Below are positions 26,043 through 36,325 of a stretch of DNA of 64,000 nucleotides, piece after piece. The notes beneath the pieces are model-generated. The model worked only from the letters and a program-made list of their open reading frames with translations. It did no database searches and had not been told where the DNA came from. The stretch's first letter is position 1, and each line of letters opens with the position of its first letter. The DNA is from Saprospiraceae bacterium (GTDB taxonomy: Bacteria > Bacteroidota > Bacteroidia > Chitinophagales > Saprospiraceae): NCBI GenBank assembly GCA_030728245.1, contig JANQZX010000035.1, positions 17,732 through 81,731 on the forward strand, given 5' to 3'. Position numbers and translations under genes: made by a program.

Positions 26043-29000
26043 TATTTTACTATATAAATTTTATCTCCTTTTGTGTGACTGCCAAATTCGGGTGCGTACA
26101 TACATTGTATCGTGCTCGTTCCAAGCAAGAAAGCCCCCTCTGCATTTACTTTTACCGGATAATCAATGATGAAAGTACCCTTAGGTAAAAAATCTATAAA
26201 AAAATCTGTTCCCACATCGCTGCTACTCTCAAAATAATACAGACTCTCTTTAAAGACATAACCCGATAAGACGCTTTCGAGTTCAAAGCCAGCGGCGCGT
26301 TTGTCATTCAAATGAATGAATTCCATATCCCTATCTGCTTTCACTGTCAATCTAACCACCAGTTTATCTCCTATTTTTACTGTATTCTTACTATCCACGA
26401 GGGATAGAACCTCGCCGGAAGACCCTACTTTTTTCACATAAAGAGCTCGGGAAACGGACAAAAAAGGAGAATTATAATCCTCTATTTGATTAATCTCCTT
26501 GTAATACTGCAAAAAAGTAGCACCCCACACCACATCTGATAAGTTATTTTCAATTTTTACAGATTTAATATCATTTGAAAGTTCCCCTTTTTTCCAAATT
26601 TTTTGAAAAAATCCTGTGGAGGCTTCCGAGCTTTTCATGGCCAAATCAATAGATTCCTTCATTTCTTTATTAGGCTTAGGCTCAAAAGAAATACTAACGG
26701 GATAGGCTTCACCCACAGCTAACTTTTCATTTCCACCACCCAATAACGCATAAACAGCATCGGCAGTCTCTTTGGTGGTGGACCAACTATTTGTTTGTTT
26801 ATTTAATAATAAGGCCAGTTTAAGTTCCGCTAAATATTGATTCATAAAGCCAGTTTCAGCGAAAGCTTCGATGAGCAACGCTTGAATTTCGACTTGATTT
26901 TCATACCATCGAAAGCCATTTTTCATTATCCAGTACATGCCTAAATCTTTAGATTTAATGGCGCGGTCATTTAAGCTGTATATCACCTTTTTAGCCATAT
27001 CCATCTCACCGTTTCTATACCAGAAAAGTGCCAGTTGACCTTGTTGTAAAAGACTCATAGTCAACCATTTTTTCTTTGCCAGTGCATCAAAATAGGCTAA
27101 TGCTTCCTTAACTTGACTATTTACAACCCTATCTTTAAAGAAACTCTGCGTATATAAATAATGTATAATAAGATCTGATAAAACGACTTCGTCAGATTTA
27201 GTTTTCTCAATATCCCGATAATAATTAAGCATCTGATCGTCACAAAATTGATTAGCGTTGTCGATGAAACGCTGGGGATTATTTGGGTCTAACAATCCTA
27301 ATTTTTTTAATTTTCCCCATCCTCCTAAAATATATTGTGTGATATACCAATGACCGTTACCTCCTGGAAACCAGGACCAACTACCATTGGATAATTGCCT
27401 GTCTGCCAATAAATTACTCAAAGCATTTACCTGCTTTGTCATTTTAGACACATCTAGTAATTCAGCTATTTTAAGTCGTTGTTCCCGCTCATTTTTTGCT
27501 TCGTCGACCCATGGCGTTTCTTTTAATAAGGCCGATTTCAAGGACTCATTTTTTTCAAGTTCAGCATCTAAAGCCCCGGTATTCTTCCATTCATTTAAAA
27601 CATTTGAAATATTAGGATATTTAGATAACAAATGAGTTCCCAAAACATTGGCATACAGTTTATTGAATAATTGCTCATTACCATCATAAGGGTTCTCCAT
27701 AAGATAAGGTAACGATTTCAAGGCTATCCAAACTGGATGCGTGGTAATTTGTAAATTAAAATTTTCAATACCTAAATGATTCCCTTCATTTTTATTTGGC
27801 CAGATAATATCTATTTTTTCGGATTTTCTTAATAGAAATGGTTTTGCTTCAGTAACTAATATTTGAGAAGGTAGAATAGGAATCCATTCTTTTATACCGT
27901 CCCCAAAATCACCAGATGTAAATTTAATGAGCAGGTTCAGACTATTCAAACCAACTTTAGCTGGGATTTTAAATGGCAAAAACATGGGTATTGTTTTACC
28001 TGCAGGAACGGTTACAGAAATAAATTCATAATTAAAGCCAACCTTAGTTGTCCAATCCTCTCCCGTTTCACCATGAAAGGCCTTAAAAAAAACCTTCCCA
28101 GATATATCTTCCTCGGTGGTATTTGTCAATGTAACCGCATATTTAATTTCGTCACCTTCTCTTAAGAACCTTGGCGCATTGGTCTGTAGCATAACGGGTA
28201 ACGTTGAAACAATGTATTTTTCAGTATAACCGTAAGCGATATCTGAACGGTGCGCTAAGAGCATAAATTTCCATCGGGTCAGTGCGTCATTCATAGTAAA
28301 TGAAAACTGAATATTTCCAAGACTATCAGATTTAAGTTCCGGCATAAAAAACAGCGATTCAGAAAAATCATTCCTGATCATCGGCCCATCTTCTAAATTA
28401 TTTATTTCCACCATTTCCTTCGACGAATTCATCATATCACTTTCTACTATCCTCTCGTTTGGTATTGCCGATTCAGAAAGAGTCTGCATGGCCATTACAG
28501 GCATAGACATTTGTCTTTTGCTCAATCCTCTGAGATAAGTGTTTTCCTGAAAAAAAGAAAAATTATTTAAAGTAGGATAATATTTATTAATCGTTTTGAA
28601 TCTTAATTTTTTAGGTTGAAATGATACATAAATATCTCTTATAACGGGTTGAGGTATTACCCAGTAAGATGGTAAATAATTACTTTTTCCAAAACCATTA
28701 AAAAACCATTCATGGGGTATAAAAGATTCTAATGAAGCATCAAAAAGAGTTGCAACCGCTTCAACTGGCCATTTTTCACCTTTCTCCGAAGATATATTGA
28801 GCTCCCAATGAACTTTTTCACCCGGCGATACTATTTCCTTCGTCCGTTGATAAGTGACTTTTAATTTTTCCTCAGGAATGACCACTTTTATGACCTTATA
28901 AATGAAAATGGGTTCATTCTGAAAGTAGGCCATTATTTCCAATTTACCTAAACCCGCCTGCTCTTCAGCTATTGGAATTTTCAAGCGATTTACCTCCTCA

Positions 29001-32000
29001 ACATTAACCCATTCTTTGTATATTTTTTCACCCAAAGTAAAGGAAACGAGGACCTTTTTAATTTCATTTGCCGCAGCAATCTTGAAATCAAGCGTATCTG
29101 TTAAATTATAAACATCTTTCTCCAAATGAATATCCAGCCATTTGGGTGTAGGAATTCTAACTAATTCTGAATCAAATAAATAAAACAACTTTTGATCCAT
29201 TTTTGTATTTACAACGGTCGATCCATCCTTCCATTTTATTTTTACTGCATAATACCCTGGATCAAGATTTGTCATGGGTATTTCCAACATTTTCTCCCCA
29301 CTCACAAGAAGATTATCCTCATAAATAGTCTTTAATACTTCAAGAGAATCTAAATTATCTTCATTAAAACAAGGAGTGTAAGGAAACAAACGAATATAAT
29401 CCTCCGTTTTCAATGAAGGTAAATCAGGAAAAGACCATTTTCTTTGGACAAAATGTTGCCTGGGTGCTTTTAATTTAACCAGAGTAATATTTACATCGCC
29501 AGATACCTTGTCCCCATTCCAATCGGTTAAAAAAAGAGACCAATCAAGCGTGCCCTTTTGTTTATCCCAATTTTCGGGTATCTGAACATCCAGCTTAACT
29601 TTCGAGTAACCAATATTAAAAGTAAGGGTCTTTTGCTGTATTTCACCAGATGGAGAAGTTACAGTAACCTTTACTTCAAACTGAAAAGCAGGGCGTTTAT
29701 CTTGCCCGATAGAAATATCTGGTTTAGCAAAAAAAGGAATAATAAACGATCCGTTTTCGTTGGTTATACCTTCACCTGACGATAAAAAACTACCAGGATC
29801 GCGCGTATAGAACCGACGCATTGACCGCCAGTTATCGGGAAACGATTTCCTATAAATTTCCCATTTTACTAAGGCATTTTCAATCAATGTGCCATTAAAA
29901 AAGGCAGCATTTCCTTTAACTTCTAAAGAATCGCCGAGCATCCCAACGGGAGCCTTTTCAAAATTTATCTCAAATTGTGGACGTTTATATTCTTCTACCT
30001 GAATGCTTTCTCTGTTACCTCCATGGGAACTAACCAAAGTATAATTTCCCTTTACCAGATTCAAAGGAATGTCAAAACGGCCGTTGATTGAACCCATTTC
30101 ATTAGATAACAGGGTATTCTGAACTAACAAACTACCATTTGGATCAAAGAAAGAAATGGTCACCTCCTTATTTGCAGAAATTTTAGGTTTTTCAATGCCA
30201 TTGCGCTCCATTAAAATGGCCTTCCAAAAAATAGTTTGTCCCGGTCTGTATATCTTCCTGTCAGAAAAAATATTTGATTTTAAAACCATTGATATTTCTT
30301 CCCGGTACTTTTCCCCGATATAAAAATTCTCCTCAATCAGTAAAGTATCTTCCCCATTCGCTATTTTAAAATTAAAAGCACCCTGGGGTAAAGAATATGA
30401 AAGAAAACCTTGGTCATCACTCTCTTTCCATGTTTCTTTAAAGGTAATGACTGGTGCATTGGGCGAAAAATAACCAGTCCTCACAGGAATAGCCAATACA
30501 CTGGTACCTCCTTTAGGTTCCGTCGAATTTTTATCAAAAAATTGAAATACTACCTTTTCAAATCCCTCATTATTAACAAAATAGCCGATGTTCGATATTT
30601 GAAAAGGTAGAAAAGAATACTTTGTTTCATCGCTTTTAAAAACATACAAGTAATGACCTACAGGAAGTCCCTCTAAAGGAATTTCAGTCACATGTTGCTG
30701 ATAATCCGTTGATTTAGGAAGAATTATTAAAGCTTCCTTTTCAGGTTTTCTATCCCTTAAAAACAATTGAATGTCCTCCTCTTTATATAATAATTTACTT
30801 TGCTGGAAGCTTGAAAAAGAAACCGGAACAATCCCTCCTTTAAATGACTGGATATTTTGAAAAGTAACTTTTAATAAAATGGGTTGGTTGGGTAACCCGT
30901 TGTCTTCTAGGGTTAATGATAAGTTTTTTACCCTGATACTTTGTAATAATTCGTTACATTTAAACGCCCCAAAGGTTTTGGGAAATTTTTTAATAGCTTG
31001 TTCACATAAAGCCACCGATTCGTTTATTAATTTTTGTTTGTACTTTTCATTGGCTAATAAATAATAGGTTTCAGCAGTAGTAGCCTGGGCAGGGAACTTT
31101 GCTATTAAATTTTCTAATTCCTTGCGTAATAAAACGTCCTTCTCAGTATAAATCAAATTTCGACGGACAAATAATAAACGTTGACGATCAAAATCAATTA
31201 AAATGGTAGGATCCTTATCTAAATGATGAAAAGTTAAAACCTCTTGAAATAATAAAAGAGCTTTTCTAACAAAAGAGGAAGAATCTGCCCTTGAAAAATC
31301 AATATTTATAAAAGTTTCTAAAGAGGATAAGGAGGCAGGATTTTGCAAATAGAAAACATCATCTGGCTTTATTAATCTACTCTCCTGAATAGTAAAATAT
31401 TGTGTGGCGCGATAGACCAAAAAGTCATAAAGCGTTTTAAAAAAATAAACCTCTTTTGCTGGATTCAAAAAAAGTCCGTCTATTTTTTTTAGTTCAAAAT
31501 TTTTTGCGATTGAAAATGAAACACTTTTAAAATAATGCTCAGAAATTACATCTTCAAAATGTCTGATGGACCATAATTTGAGGTCATCTGGTCTTTCGCC
31601 CTCTGCCTCCTTCCGATCCATCAAAGACCAGGATTCCCTTTGTAAATAATTTGCATAAAGTTCCGCTAAAATACTGTGAACGATAGCATTTTCCGGAAAT
31701 CCAATGGTTAGAAGCTCCCTTTCTAACCTTTTAATTCCAAGGATATTTCCATTCTCTTCCAACTCATTTAAATAATTTACCGTATATAGTAAAGACTTAA
31801 TAAATTGATCCGTTTCATTATTTTCTTTTGCCAACTTGTAAATGATGTCCACCTTAGCCAATGCTTCTCTGTACAAACCATTTTGATGGAGAGAATCTAC
31901 TGTTTTCCATAGTTCACTATAATTCATTGAAGGTGTTTTTTCAAAACCATGAATAGGGCTAACGTAATTGGAAGGTGAAGCCAATCCCACCATTGGAAGT

Positions 32001-32035
32001 ACAATTAAAAATGCTTTGAGAACATTACATTTCAT
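26042..32035 (-). CDS. Giant alpha-2-macroglobulin family protein without a thioester Cys
   Basis: A 1997-residue exported protein. After a signal peptide come about 350 residues of helical, TPR-like sequence, then a series of macroglobulin beta domains (for example IFSDRKIYRPGQTIFWKAI at the MG2 entry and YQRTKEIVSPGEKVHWEL), the conserved ALTRWKFMLLAH segment, and a helical C-terminal toroid. At the place of the thioester motif (GCGEQ in animals, ECxEQ in many relatives) the sequence reads PYDGNEQ: Gly1452 replaces Cys and Gln1455 is kept. Covalent trapping of proteases is therefore not possible by the usual chemistry. It probably guards the periplasm or surface against proteases, or has a structural role. 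It lies between an FAD oxidoreductase gene and DUF697. Confidence 0.88.
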   Translation of the reverse strand: MKCNVLKAFLIVLPMVGLASPSNYVSPIHGFEKTPSMNYSELWKTVDSLHQNGLYREALAKVDIIYKLAKENNETDQFIKSLLYTVNYLNELEENGNILGIKRLERELLTIGFPENAIVHSILAELYANYLQRESWSLMDRKEAEGERPDDLKLWSIRHFEDVISEHYFKSVSFSIAKNFELKKIDGLFLNPAKEVYFFKTLYDFLVYRATQYFTIQESRLIKPDDVFYLQNPASLSSLETFINIDFSRADSSSFVRKALLLFQEVLTFHHLDKDPTILIDFDRQRLLFVRRNLIYTEKDVLLRKELENLIAKFPAQATTAETYYLLANEKYKQKLINESVALCEQAIKKFPKTFGAFKCNELLQSIRVKNLSLTLEDNGLPNQPILLKVTFQNIQSFKGGIVPVSFSSFQQSKLLYKEEDIQLFLRDRKPEKEALIILPKSTDYQQHVTEIPLEGLPVGHYLYVFKSDETKYSFLPFQISNIGYFVNNEGFEKVVFQFFDKNSTEPKGGTSVLAIPVRTGYFSPNAPVITFKETWKESDDQGFLSYSLPQGAFNFKIANGEDTLLIEENFYIGEKYREEISMVLKSNIFSDRKIYRPGQTIFWKAILMERNGIEKPKISANKEVTISFFDPNGSLLVQNTLLSNEMGSINGRFDIPLNLVKGNYTLVSSHGGNRESIQVEEYKRPQFEINFEKAPVGMLGDSLEVKGNAAFFNGTLIENALVKWEIYRKSFPDNWRSMRRFYTRDPGSFLSSGEGITNENGSFIIPFFAKPDISIGQDKRPAFQFEVKVTVTSPSGEIQQKTLTFNIGYSKVKLDVQIPENWDKQKGTLDWSLFLTDWNGDKVSGDVNITLVKLKAPRQHFVQRKWSFPDLPSLKTEDYIRLFPYTPCFNEDNLDSLEVLKTIYEDNLLVSGEKMLEIPMTNLDPGYYAVKIKWKDGSTVVNTKMDQKLFYLFDSELVRIPTPKWLDIHLEKDVYNLTDTLDFKIAAANEIKKVLVSFTLGEKIYKEWVNVEEVNRLKIPIAEEQAGLGKLEIMAYFQNEPIFIYKVIKVVIPEEKLKVTYQRTKEIVSPGEKVHWELNISSEKGEKWPVEAVATLFDASLESFIPHEWFFNGFGKSNYLPSYWVIPQPVIRDIYVSFQPKKLRFKTINKYYPTLNNFSFFQENTYLRGLSKRQMSMPVMAMQTLSESAIPNERIVESDMMNSSKEMVEINNLEDGPMIRNDFSESLFFMPELKSDSLGNIQFSFTMNDALTRWKFMLLAHRSDIAYGYTEKYIVSTLPVMLQTNAPRFLREGDEIKYAVTLTNTTEEDISGKVFFKAFHGETGEDWTTKVGFNYEFISVTVPAGKTIPMFLPFKIPAKVGLNSLNLLIKFTSGDFGDGIKEWIPILPSQILVTEAKPFLLRKSEKIDIIWPNKNEGNHLGIENFNLQITTHPVWIALKSLPYLMENPYDGNEQLFNKLYANVLGTHLLSKYPNISNVLNEWKNTGALDAELEKNESLKSALLKETPWVDEAKNEREQRLKIAELLDVSKMTKQVNALSNLLADRQLSNGSWSWFPGGNGHWYITQYILGGWGKLKKLGLLDPNNPQRFIDNANQFCDDQMLNYYRDIEKTKSDEVVLSDLIIHYLYTQSFFKDRVVNSQVKEALAYFDALAKKKWLTMSLLQQGQLALFWYRNGEMDMAKKVIYSLNDRAIKSKDLGMYWIMKNGFRWYENQVEIQALLIEAFAETGFMNQYLAELKLALLLNKQTNSWSTTKETADAVYALLGGGNEKLAVGEAYPVSISFEPKPNKEMKESIDLAMKSSEASTGFFQKIWKKGELSNDIKSVKIENNLSDVVWGATFLQYYKEINQIEDYNSPFLSVSRALYVKKVGSSGEVLSLVDSKNTVKIGDKLVVRLTVKADRDMEFIHLNDKRAAGFELESVLSGYVFKESLYYFESSSDVGTDFFIDFLPKGTFIIDYPVKVNAEGAFLLGTSTIQCMYAPEFGSHTKGDKIYIVK

Positions 32036-32086
32036 GATATTTTTTTTACAACTTGAATTAAATGGATAACGACGAAAAGGTTTAGA

Positions 32087-33142
32087 TTATTTATTTTTAA
32101 ACCTGTTGATGCTAACTTCTTTGCTTAAATCCCCATTTTTATATAAAAATTCAACAAAATGATTCGCCCAATACGGTGCGAGGGAGGTTCCCTTGGTTCC
32201 TAATCCGTTAAAAATGAATAATCTGGAATGGACGGGATGACGACCAATGAGAGGCCTTCTATCTTTAACCGTAGGCCGAATCCCCACCAGATGCTTTAAA
32301 ATAGCGTACTCTTGACGAATCATTTTAGCCACTTCACTGTGGAGTAAAATTTCCGAATCTTCATCGGGCAGAAAATGAGAAAATTCCCATTTATTGGTAG
32401 CACCTGCCCAAAGTACATTTTCAGAAAAAGGGGAAAGAAAAAATTTATGTTTTAAGATAATATCAAGATGAACCTTATCTATTTGCACTAAAAGCGCTTC
32501 CCCTTTGGCACCGTCTAATGGTAAAAAATTAAACCATGGATTTTGTAACATAAAATGCCCTTCACAAAAAATAATTTGTTCAGCAAATATATCTCCGTAT
32601 TGTACTCCATCTTCGGAAATTACCAAAGCCTGGTAATCAAATAATGCGTTAGTGTAAACCCCATTTTTTGTCCAATAATCCTCCGATTGTGTCAAAAAAT
32701 CATGCCATTTCACCTGACCGCCACCAATGGTTTGACCATATCCGAGCGGTTCATTATTTATCCAGTCAAACGGGGTAACATCCACAAAATCAGCAATATA
32801 ATGTTTAACTGAAGGATCTGCTGTTTTGGCAAGCCAATCATTTTGTTCTGATACTCCATGAAGGGACCTAAGAATAATTCGGGGGAAATAAAAATAGCTA
32901 TTAAGCTTCTGTTCCCATTGAAAATATTTTTTTTCAGCGAAAGGTATTAAGGTATCTACCTGCCATGATTTTATAAAATACTTCCCGGTGATGGGGTTGA
33001 TAATACCTGCCGCGACAGAGGAGGATTCACCCGGTTGACGTTTATGAATAATATGGAAATCGAGGTGTTCATCTTCTAGCGTATGAGCCAAAACAGTACC
33101 AGCTATCCCCTGACCAACAATTAAATATTTTACTTTTTTCAT
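32087..33142 (-). CDS. FAD-dependent oxidoreductase, DAO family
   Basis: A 351-residue flavoprotein. The N-terminal dinucleotide fold shows YLIVGQGIAGTVLAH (GxGxxG). The middle region SSSVAAGIINPITGKYF and the C-terminal VGIRPTVKDRRPLIGRHP with FIFNGLGTKGTSLAPYWA are typical of the D-amino-acid-oxidase superfamily, close to the oxidase domain of MnmC and to ThiO. There is no methyltransferase domain and no neighbouring tRNA-modification gene. The substrate is therefore left open (an amino acid or an N-substituted amine). It shares strand with the macroglobulin gene 51 bp downstream. Confidence 0.84.
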   Translation of the reverse strand: MKKVKYLIVGQGIAGTVLAHTLEDEHLDFHIIHKRQPGESSSVAAGIINPITGKYFIKSWQVDTLIPFAEKKYFQWEQKLNSYFYFPRIILRSLHGVSEQNDWLAKTADPSVKHYIADFVDVTPFDWINNEPLGYGQTIGGGQVKWHDFLTQSEDYWTKNGVYTNALFDYQALVISEDGVQYGDIFAEQIIFCEGHFMLQNPWFNFLPLDGAKGEALLVQIDKVHLDIILKHKFFLSPFSENVLWAGATNKWEFSHFLPDEDSEILLHSEVAKMIRQEYAILKHLVGIRPTVKDRRPLIGRHPVHSRLFIFNGLGTKGTSLAPYWANHFVEFLYKNGDLSKEVSINRFKNK

Positions 33143-33194
33143 TGAACAAAGGAACGAAAAAAAATGCCACTACGGAAAAATCAAGCTACAACAG

Positions 33195-33941
33195 TTAAGG
33201 ATTTATGGCAATAATTTGAAAGATAGGTTTTGCTTCCGAGGCATTTAATGTATTATTTATCCATATCTCCCCATTTCCAATCATAACACCTTGATAATTA
33301 TTGAATAGGTTATGTGAAAAAGTATTATTTAGTTTAGATTTAAAGGCAGTCGTGAAAATTTTATCGTACTGCAATAAAAACTGATTTTTATTCTTTAACA
33401 CTACTGAAGATTTTTCAGAAATTCTAACCTTTATTGGATAGAAGAGGTTAGCAGCCAACCATATTTTATCGCCTTTTGATATAGCTTTTTTTGCATCGTA
33501 GACAAATTCTTCCACCGCTGCATCTGAACCTACAATATGGGAATATCTTTTACCCTCTGTTCCCGCGGTAACCGACGATAAAACAGCTTTAAAAATACTT
33601 TTTACACCATTAGGCATTTTTCGCCAGCTTACTTCAAGTCTGTCCTGATCGTCAGTGAATATTTTACCTGATAATTCATCGGTGGTTTTTCCATTTAAAG
33701 AAGCCGTCAAATAAATTTCATTTCCTATCACATTGCCAGATAAAAGCACCTTGGGTTCATTGGTTATGGAACAAAAACTGCCAATAAGTTTTCCAGATTT
33801 TAGGGTATAGAAAGAAAGTTGAATACTTTTGTTATCTAATTTGCCCGTAAAATCGTACCATTGATTAAGTTCCAAATCCAGGGAAAAAGAAAAAACACTG
33901 GATTGAACTAAAAGATAAGCAACTAAAAATATTTTTTTCAT
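33195..33941 (-). CDS. Unknown secreted protein
   Basis: A 248-residue protein I do not recognise. An N-terminal signal peptide (MKKIFLVAYLLVQSSVFSFS) is followed by repeating short beta strands with Gly turns (SIQLSFYTLKSGKLIGSFC, then GNEIYLTASLNGKTTDELSGKI), suggesting a beta-sandwich or barrel. The C-terminal half has VRISEKSSVVLKNKNQFLLQYDKIF and a short NDNN-like turn with no catalytic pattern. It is divergent from the lipoprotein at 34008; each has its own -7 box in the gap. Confidence 0.6.
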   Translation of the reverse strand: MKKIFLVAYLLVQSSVFSFSLDLELNQWYDFTGKLDNKSIQLSFYTLKSGKLIGSFCSITNEPKVLLSGNVIGNEIYLTASLNGKTTDELSGKIFTDDQDRLEVSWRKMPNGVKSIFKAVLSSVTAGTEGKRYSHIVGSDAAVEEFVYDAKKAISKGDKIWLAANLFYPIKVRISEKSSVVLKNKNQFLLQYDKIFTTAFKSKLNNTFSHNLFNNYQGVMIGNGEIWINNTLNASEAKPIFQIIAINP

Positions 33942-33963
33942 CTGGTTGGCGTTTTTATTTAGG

Positions 33964-33992
33964 CAAAAGTACCCTAATACATGTTAATTTTG
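33964..33992. promoter_or_regulatory. Divergent -7 boxes between 33941 and 34008
   Basis: TACTTTTG on the minus strand (33964-33971) faces the unknown secreted gene, and TAATTTTG on the plus strand (33985-33992) faces the lipoprotein. The plus-strand box lies downstream of an in-frame ATG at 33981, so that ATG cannot be the start; the ATG at 34008 is used instead. Confidence 0.5.
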
Positions 33993-34007
33993 AAAATATT
34001 TTATGTA

Positions 34008-34889
34008 ATGATATCACTAAAACACAAACTTGTCCTTTTTTATTTTTTATTATTGTTGACATTTTCGTCATGTTCTTTTTTAAATCAAAACGAACCTACC
34101 CCCAGTTATCTTTACATAAGCGAATTTCGTTTAAAAACACAGGTGAATCAGGGAAGTACCTCAGAAAGAATTACTGATATCTGGTTATTTAACGATACTG
34201 AATTTTTAGGTATGTTCCCCTTACCTGCAAAAATTCCATTGTTATTATATGGGGAACAAAATTTAACTATTCAAGCGGGCATAAAGGAAAATGGCATAGG
34301 AGCAACGCCTGAAAATTATCCTTTTTTCAACCCAATCAAAGTAAAGGTTAATTTAAAAGCTTTAAAAACAGATACTTTGAAGCTGGAAACCAGCTATTTA
34401 TCGACGTCGAAATTTCATTTTATAGAAAATTTTGAAAATAACACCTCTTTTTTTTCCTTTCTAGTCAGCGGATTACCAGAAAACAGGGTCTTACCATATA
34501 GCGACAGTAATGTTTTTGAGGGTAAATTTTCGGGAAAAATTCAGGTATCCAAATCTGCGCCAATAGTAACCGTGGGGTCAAACGCAAAATATAAAAATAC
34601 CTTTAATCCAGGTCAACCGGTTTATCTTGAGATGGATTATAAAGGGGAGGCACCTTGCGTTATTGGCGTTCAATTTTATGATACTGAAAATACCGAGGAA
34701 GCAGGTATAATTGTGCCTATTGCAGGATTTAAAGAATCGGCAGATTGGAAAAAAATATATTTTAACCTGGGAAGCACCCTTGCCTTAAGAAAATCGCTCT
34801 ATTATAGGGTTATTTTTAATGCCGCGTTACCAGAGGGAAAGGAAAATGCCAGTGTTCATTTTGACAATATCAAACTAATTTCTTTTTAA
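34008..34889 (+). CDS. Predicted lipoprotein with jelly-roll-like C-terminal domain
   Basis: From the ATG at 34008 this is 293 residues. The N-terminus ends in a lipobox (LLLTFSSC, Cys22). Residues 30-140 look like an immunoglobulin-like beta domain. The rest (FIENFENNTSFFSF to SVHFDNIKLISF) has the FEN start and the FDNIKLI end that are typical of jelly-roll carbohydrate-binding modules, though no family can be named with certainty. Its stop overlaps the start of the sugar-phosphate transferase by one base (TAATG), which implies coupled expression and suggests a role in polysaccharide assembly. Confidence 0.68.
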   Translation: MISLKHKLVLFYFLLLLTFSSCSFLNQNEPTPSYLYISEFRLKTQVNQGSTSERITDIWLFNDTEFLGMFPLPAKIPLLLYGEQNLTIQAGIKENGIGATPENYPFFNPIKVKVNLKALKTDTLKLETSYLSTSKFHFIENFENNTSFFSFLVSGLPENRVLPYSDSNVFEGKFSGKIQVSKSAPIVTVGSNAKYKNTFNPGQPVYLEMDYKGEAPCVIGVQFYDTENTEEAGIIVPIAGFKESADWKKIYFNLGSTLALRKSLYYRVIFNAALPEGKENASVHFDNIKLISF

Positions 34890-36322
34890 TGAGCAAAACA
34901 AAACAAAGGAACCTTAATAATCACACCCTCTTTTATAAATGGGCTGATTATTTTTGTGCCATGACCGCCTGGGGCCTTTTTTTTGCTTACAGAAAAATGA
35001 TGATTGAAAAGGAAGAGAACGTTTCAGTCATTTTTCAAGATATTAATTTCTGGTACGGACTGATTATTATACCCATTGGCTGGTTTCTGGTGTATTCATT
35101 ATTTGATCAATATGGCGATATACACAGACATTCCAGGTTAAAAACGCTGTCAAGAACCTTTTTTCTCTCCTTTTTTGGCGTTTTAATCCTGTTTTTTACC
35201 CTTATTCTTGATGATTTTGTTTCTAATTACACCACTTACTATCAATCATTTCTAGCCCTATTCAGTTTTCATTTTATACTTACCGTGGTTACTAGAATGG
35301 TTTTATTAACAGCAGCATCTCGTCGAATCCGTCAGGGAATGGTGAAATTTAATACCATTATTATTGGAGGTAATACAGAAGCGCTGGCTTTATATGAAGA
35401 AATAATTGCACAAAAACGTTCCTACGGTTATCATTTTATTGGATTTTTAAGAAGTAACAAAGAAAAAGTATCTCCATTAGAGGCCAAATTAAAATACCTT
35501 GGAAATATAAAAGACTTAGACAGTATTATTCAGGAATATCAAATTGAGGAGGTCATTATTGCCGTACAAACGCAGGAACACAATTTATTAAAACAACTTA
35601 TAACTGCCTTATTTGATTTCAGGCCTATATTACATGTTAAAATTATTCCTGATATGTATGATATCATGCTGGGAAGTGTTAAAATGAATCAGGTATTCGG
35701 CACGGCCCTTATTGAAATAAATCAGGAAATAATGCCACCCTGGCAAATTGCCTTCAAGCGGGTCCTGGATATTTTAGTTTCATGTGTTTCTTTACTTCTA
35801 TTATCGCCGCTCTTTGTATATCTGTCGCTAAAAGTGAAGCAATCATCAGTTGGGCCTATATTTTACAGGCAAGAAAGAATTGGCCTTCAAGGGGTACCGT
35901 TTACTATTCTCAAATTCAGATCAATGTATGAAAATGCTGAGGATAGTGGGCCTCAACTTTCCAAAGATGAAGATAGACGATGCACACCATTTGGGGCTAT
36001 TATGAGAAAATGGAGGCTCGATGAATTACCTCAGTTCTGGAATGTTCTCATTGGTGAGATGAGTTTAGTGGGACCACGCCCTGAGCGAAAATTTTATATC
36101 GACAAAATTATGGAGCAGGCACCGCATTACCGTCATCTGCTTAAAGTAAGACCCGGCATAACGTCCTGGGGTCAAGTCAAATACGGCTATGCTTCAGACG
36201 TGAATCAAATGATCCAGCGCCTTAAATATGATATCCTTTATTTGGAAAACAGATCTATTGCGCTGGATTTTAAAATTATGTTTTACACTTTGGTAGTACT
36301 CCTTCAAGGTACGGGTAAGTGA
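34889..36322 (+). CDS. Polyprenyl glycosylphosphotransferase (exopolysaccharide sugar transferase, WcaJ/WbaP type)
   Basis: A 477-residue membrane enzyme that attaches the first sugar phosphate to undecaprenyl phosphate. It has four or five N-terminal membrane helices, a CoA-binding-like Rossmann region (IIIGGNTEALALYEEI), one more helix (VLDILVSCVSLLLLSPLF), then the catalytic bacterial sugar transferase domain. Signature segments are GPIFYRQERIG, ILKFRSMYENAE, RRLDELPQFWN-type (here RKWRLDELPQFWN), and GEMSLVGPRPERKFYI. There is no further glycan cluster nearby, so the polymer is unknown. It is convergent with metK, 3 bp apart. Confidence 0.93.
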   Translation: MSKTKQRNLNNHTLFYKWADYFCAMTAWGLFFAYRKMMIEKEENVSVIFQDINFWYGLIIIPIGWFLVYSLFDQYGDIHRHSRLKTLSRTFFLSFFGVLILFFTLILDDFVSNYTTYYQSFLALFSFHFILTVVTRMVLLTAASRRIRQGMVKFNTIIIGGNTEALALYEEIIAQKRSYGYHFIGFLRSNKEKVSPLEAKLKYLGNIKDLDSIIQEYQIEEVIIAVQTQEHNLLKQLITALFDFRPILHVKIIPDMYDIMLGSVKMNQVFGTALIEINQEIMPPWQIAFKRVLDILVSCVSLLLLSPLFVYLSLKVKQSSVGPIFYRQERIGLQGVPFTILKFRSMYENAEDSGPQLSKDEDRRCTPFGAIMRKWRLDELPQFWNVLIGEMSLVGPRPERKFYIDKIMEQAPHYRHLLKVRPGITSWGQVKYGYASDVNQMIQRLKYDILYLENRSIALDFKIMFYTLVVLLQGTGK

Positions 36323-36325
36323 TGA

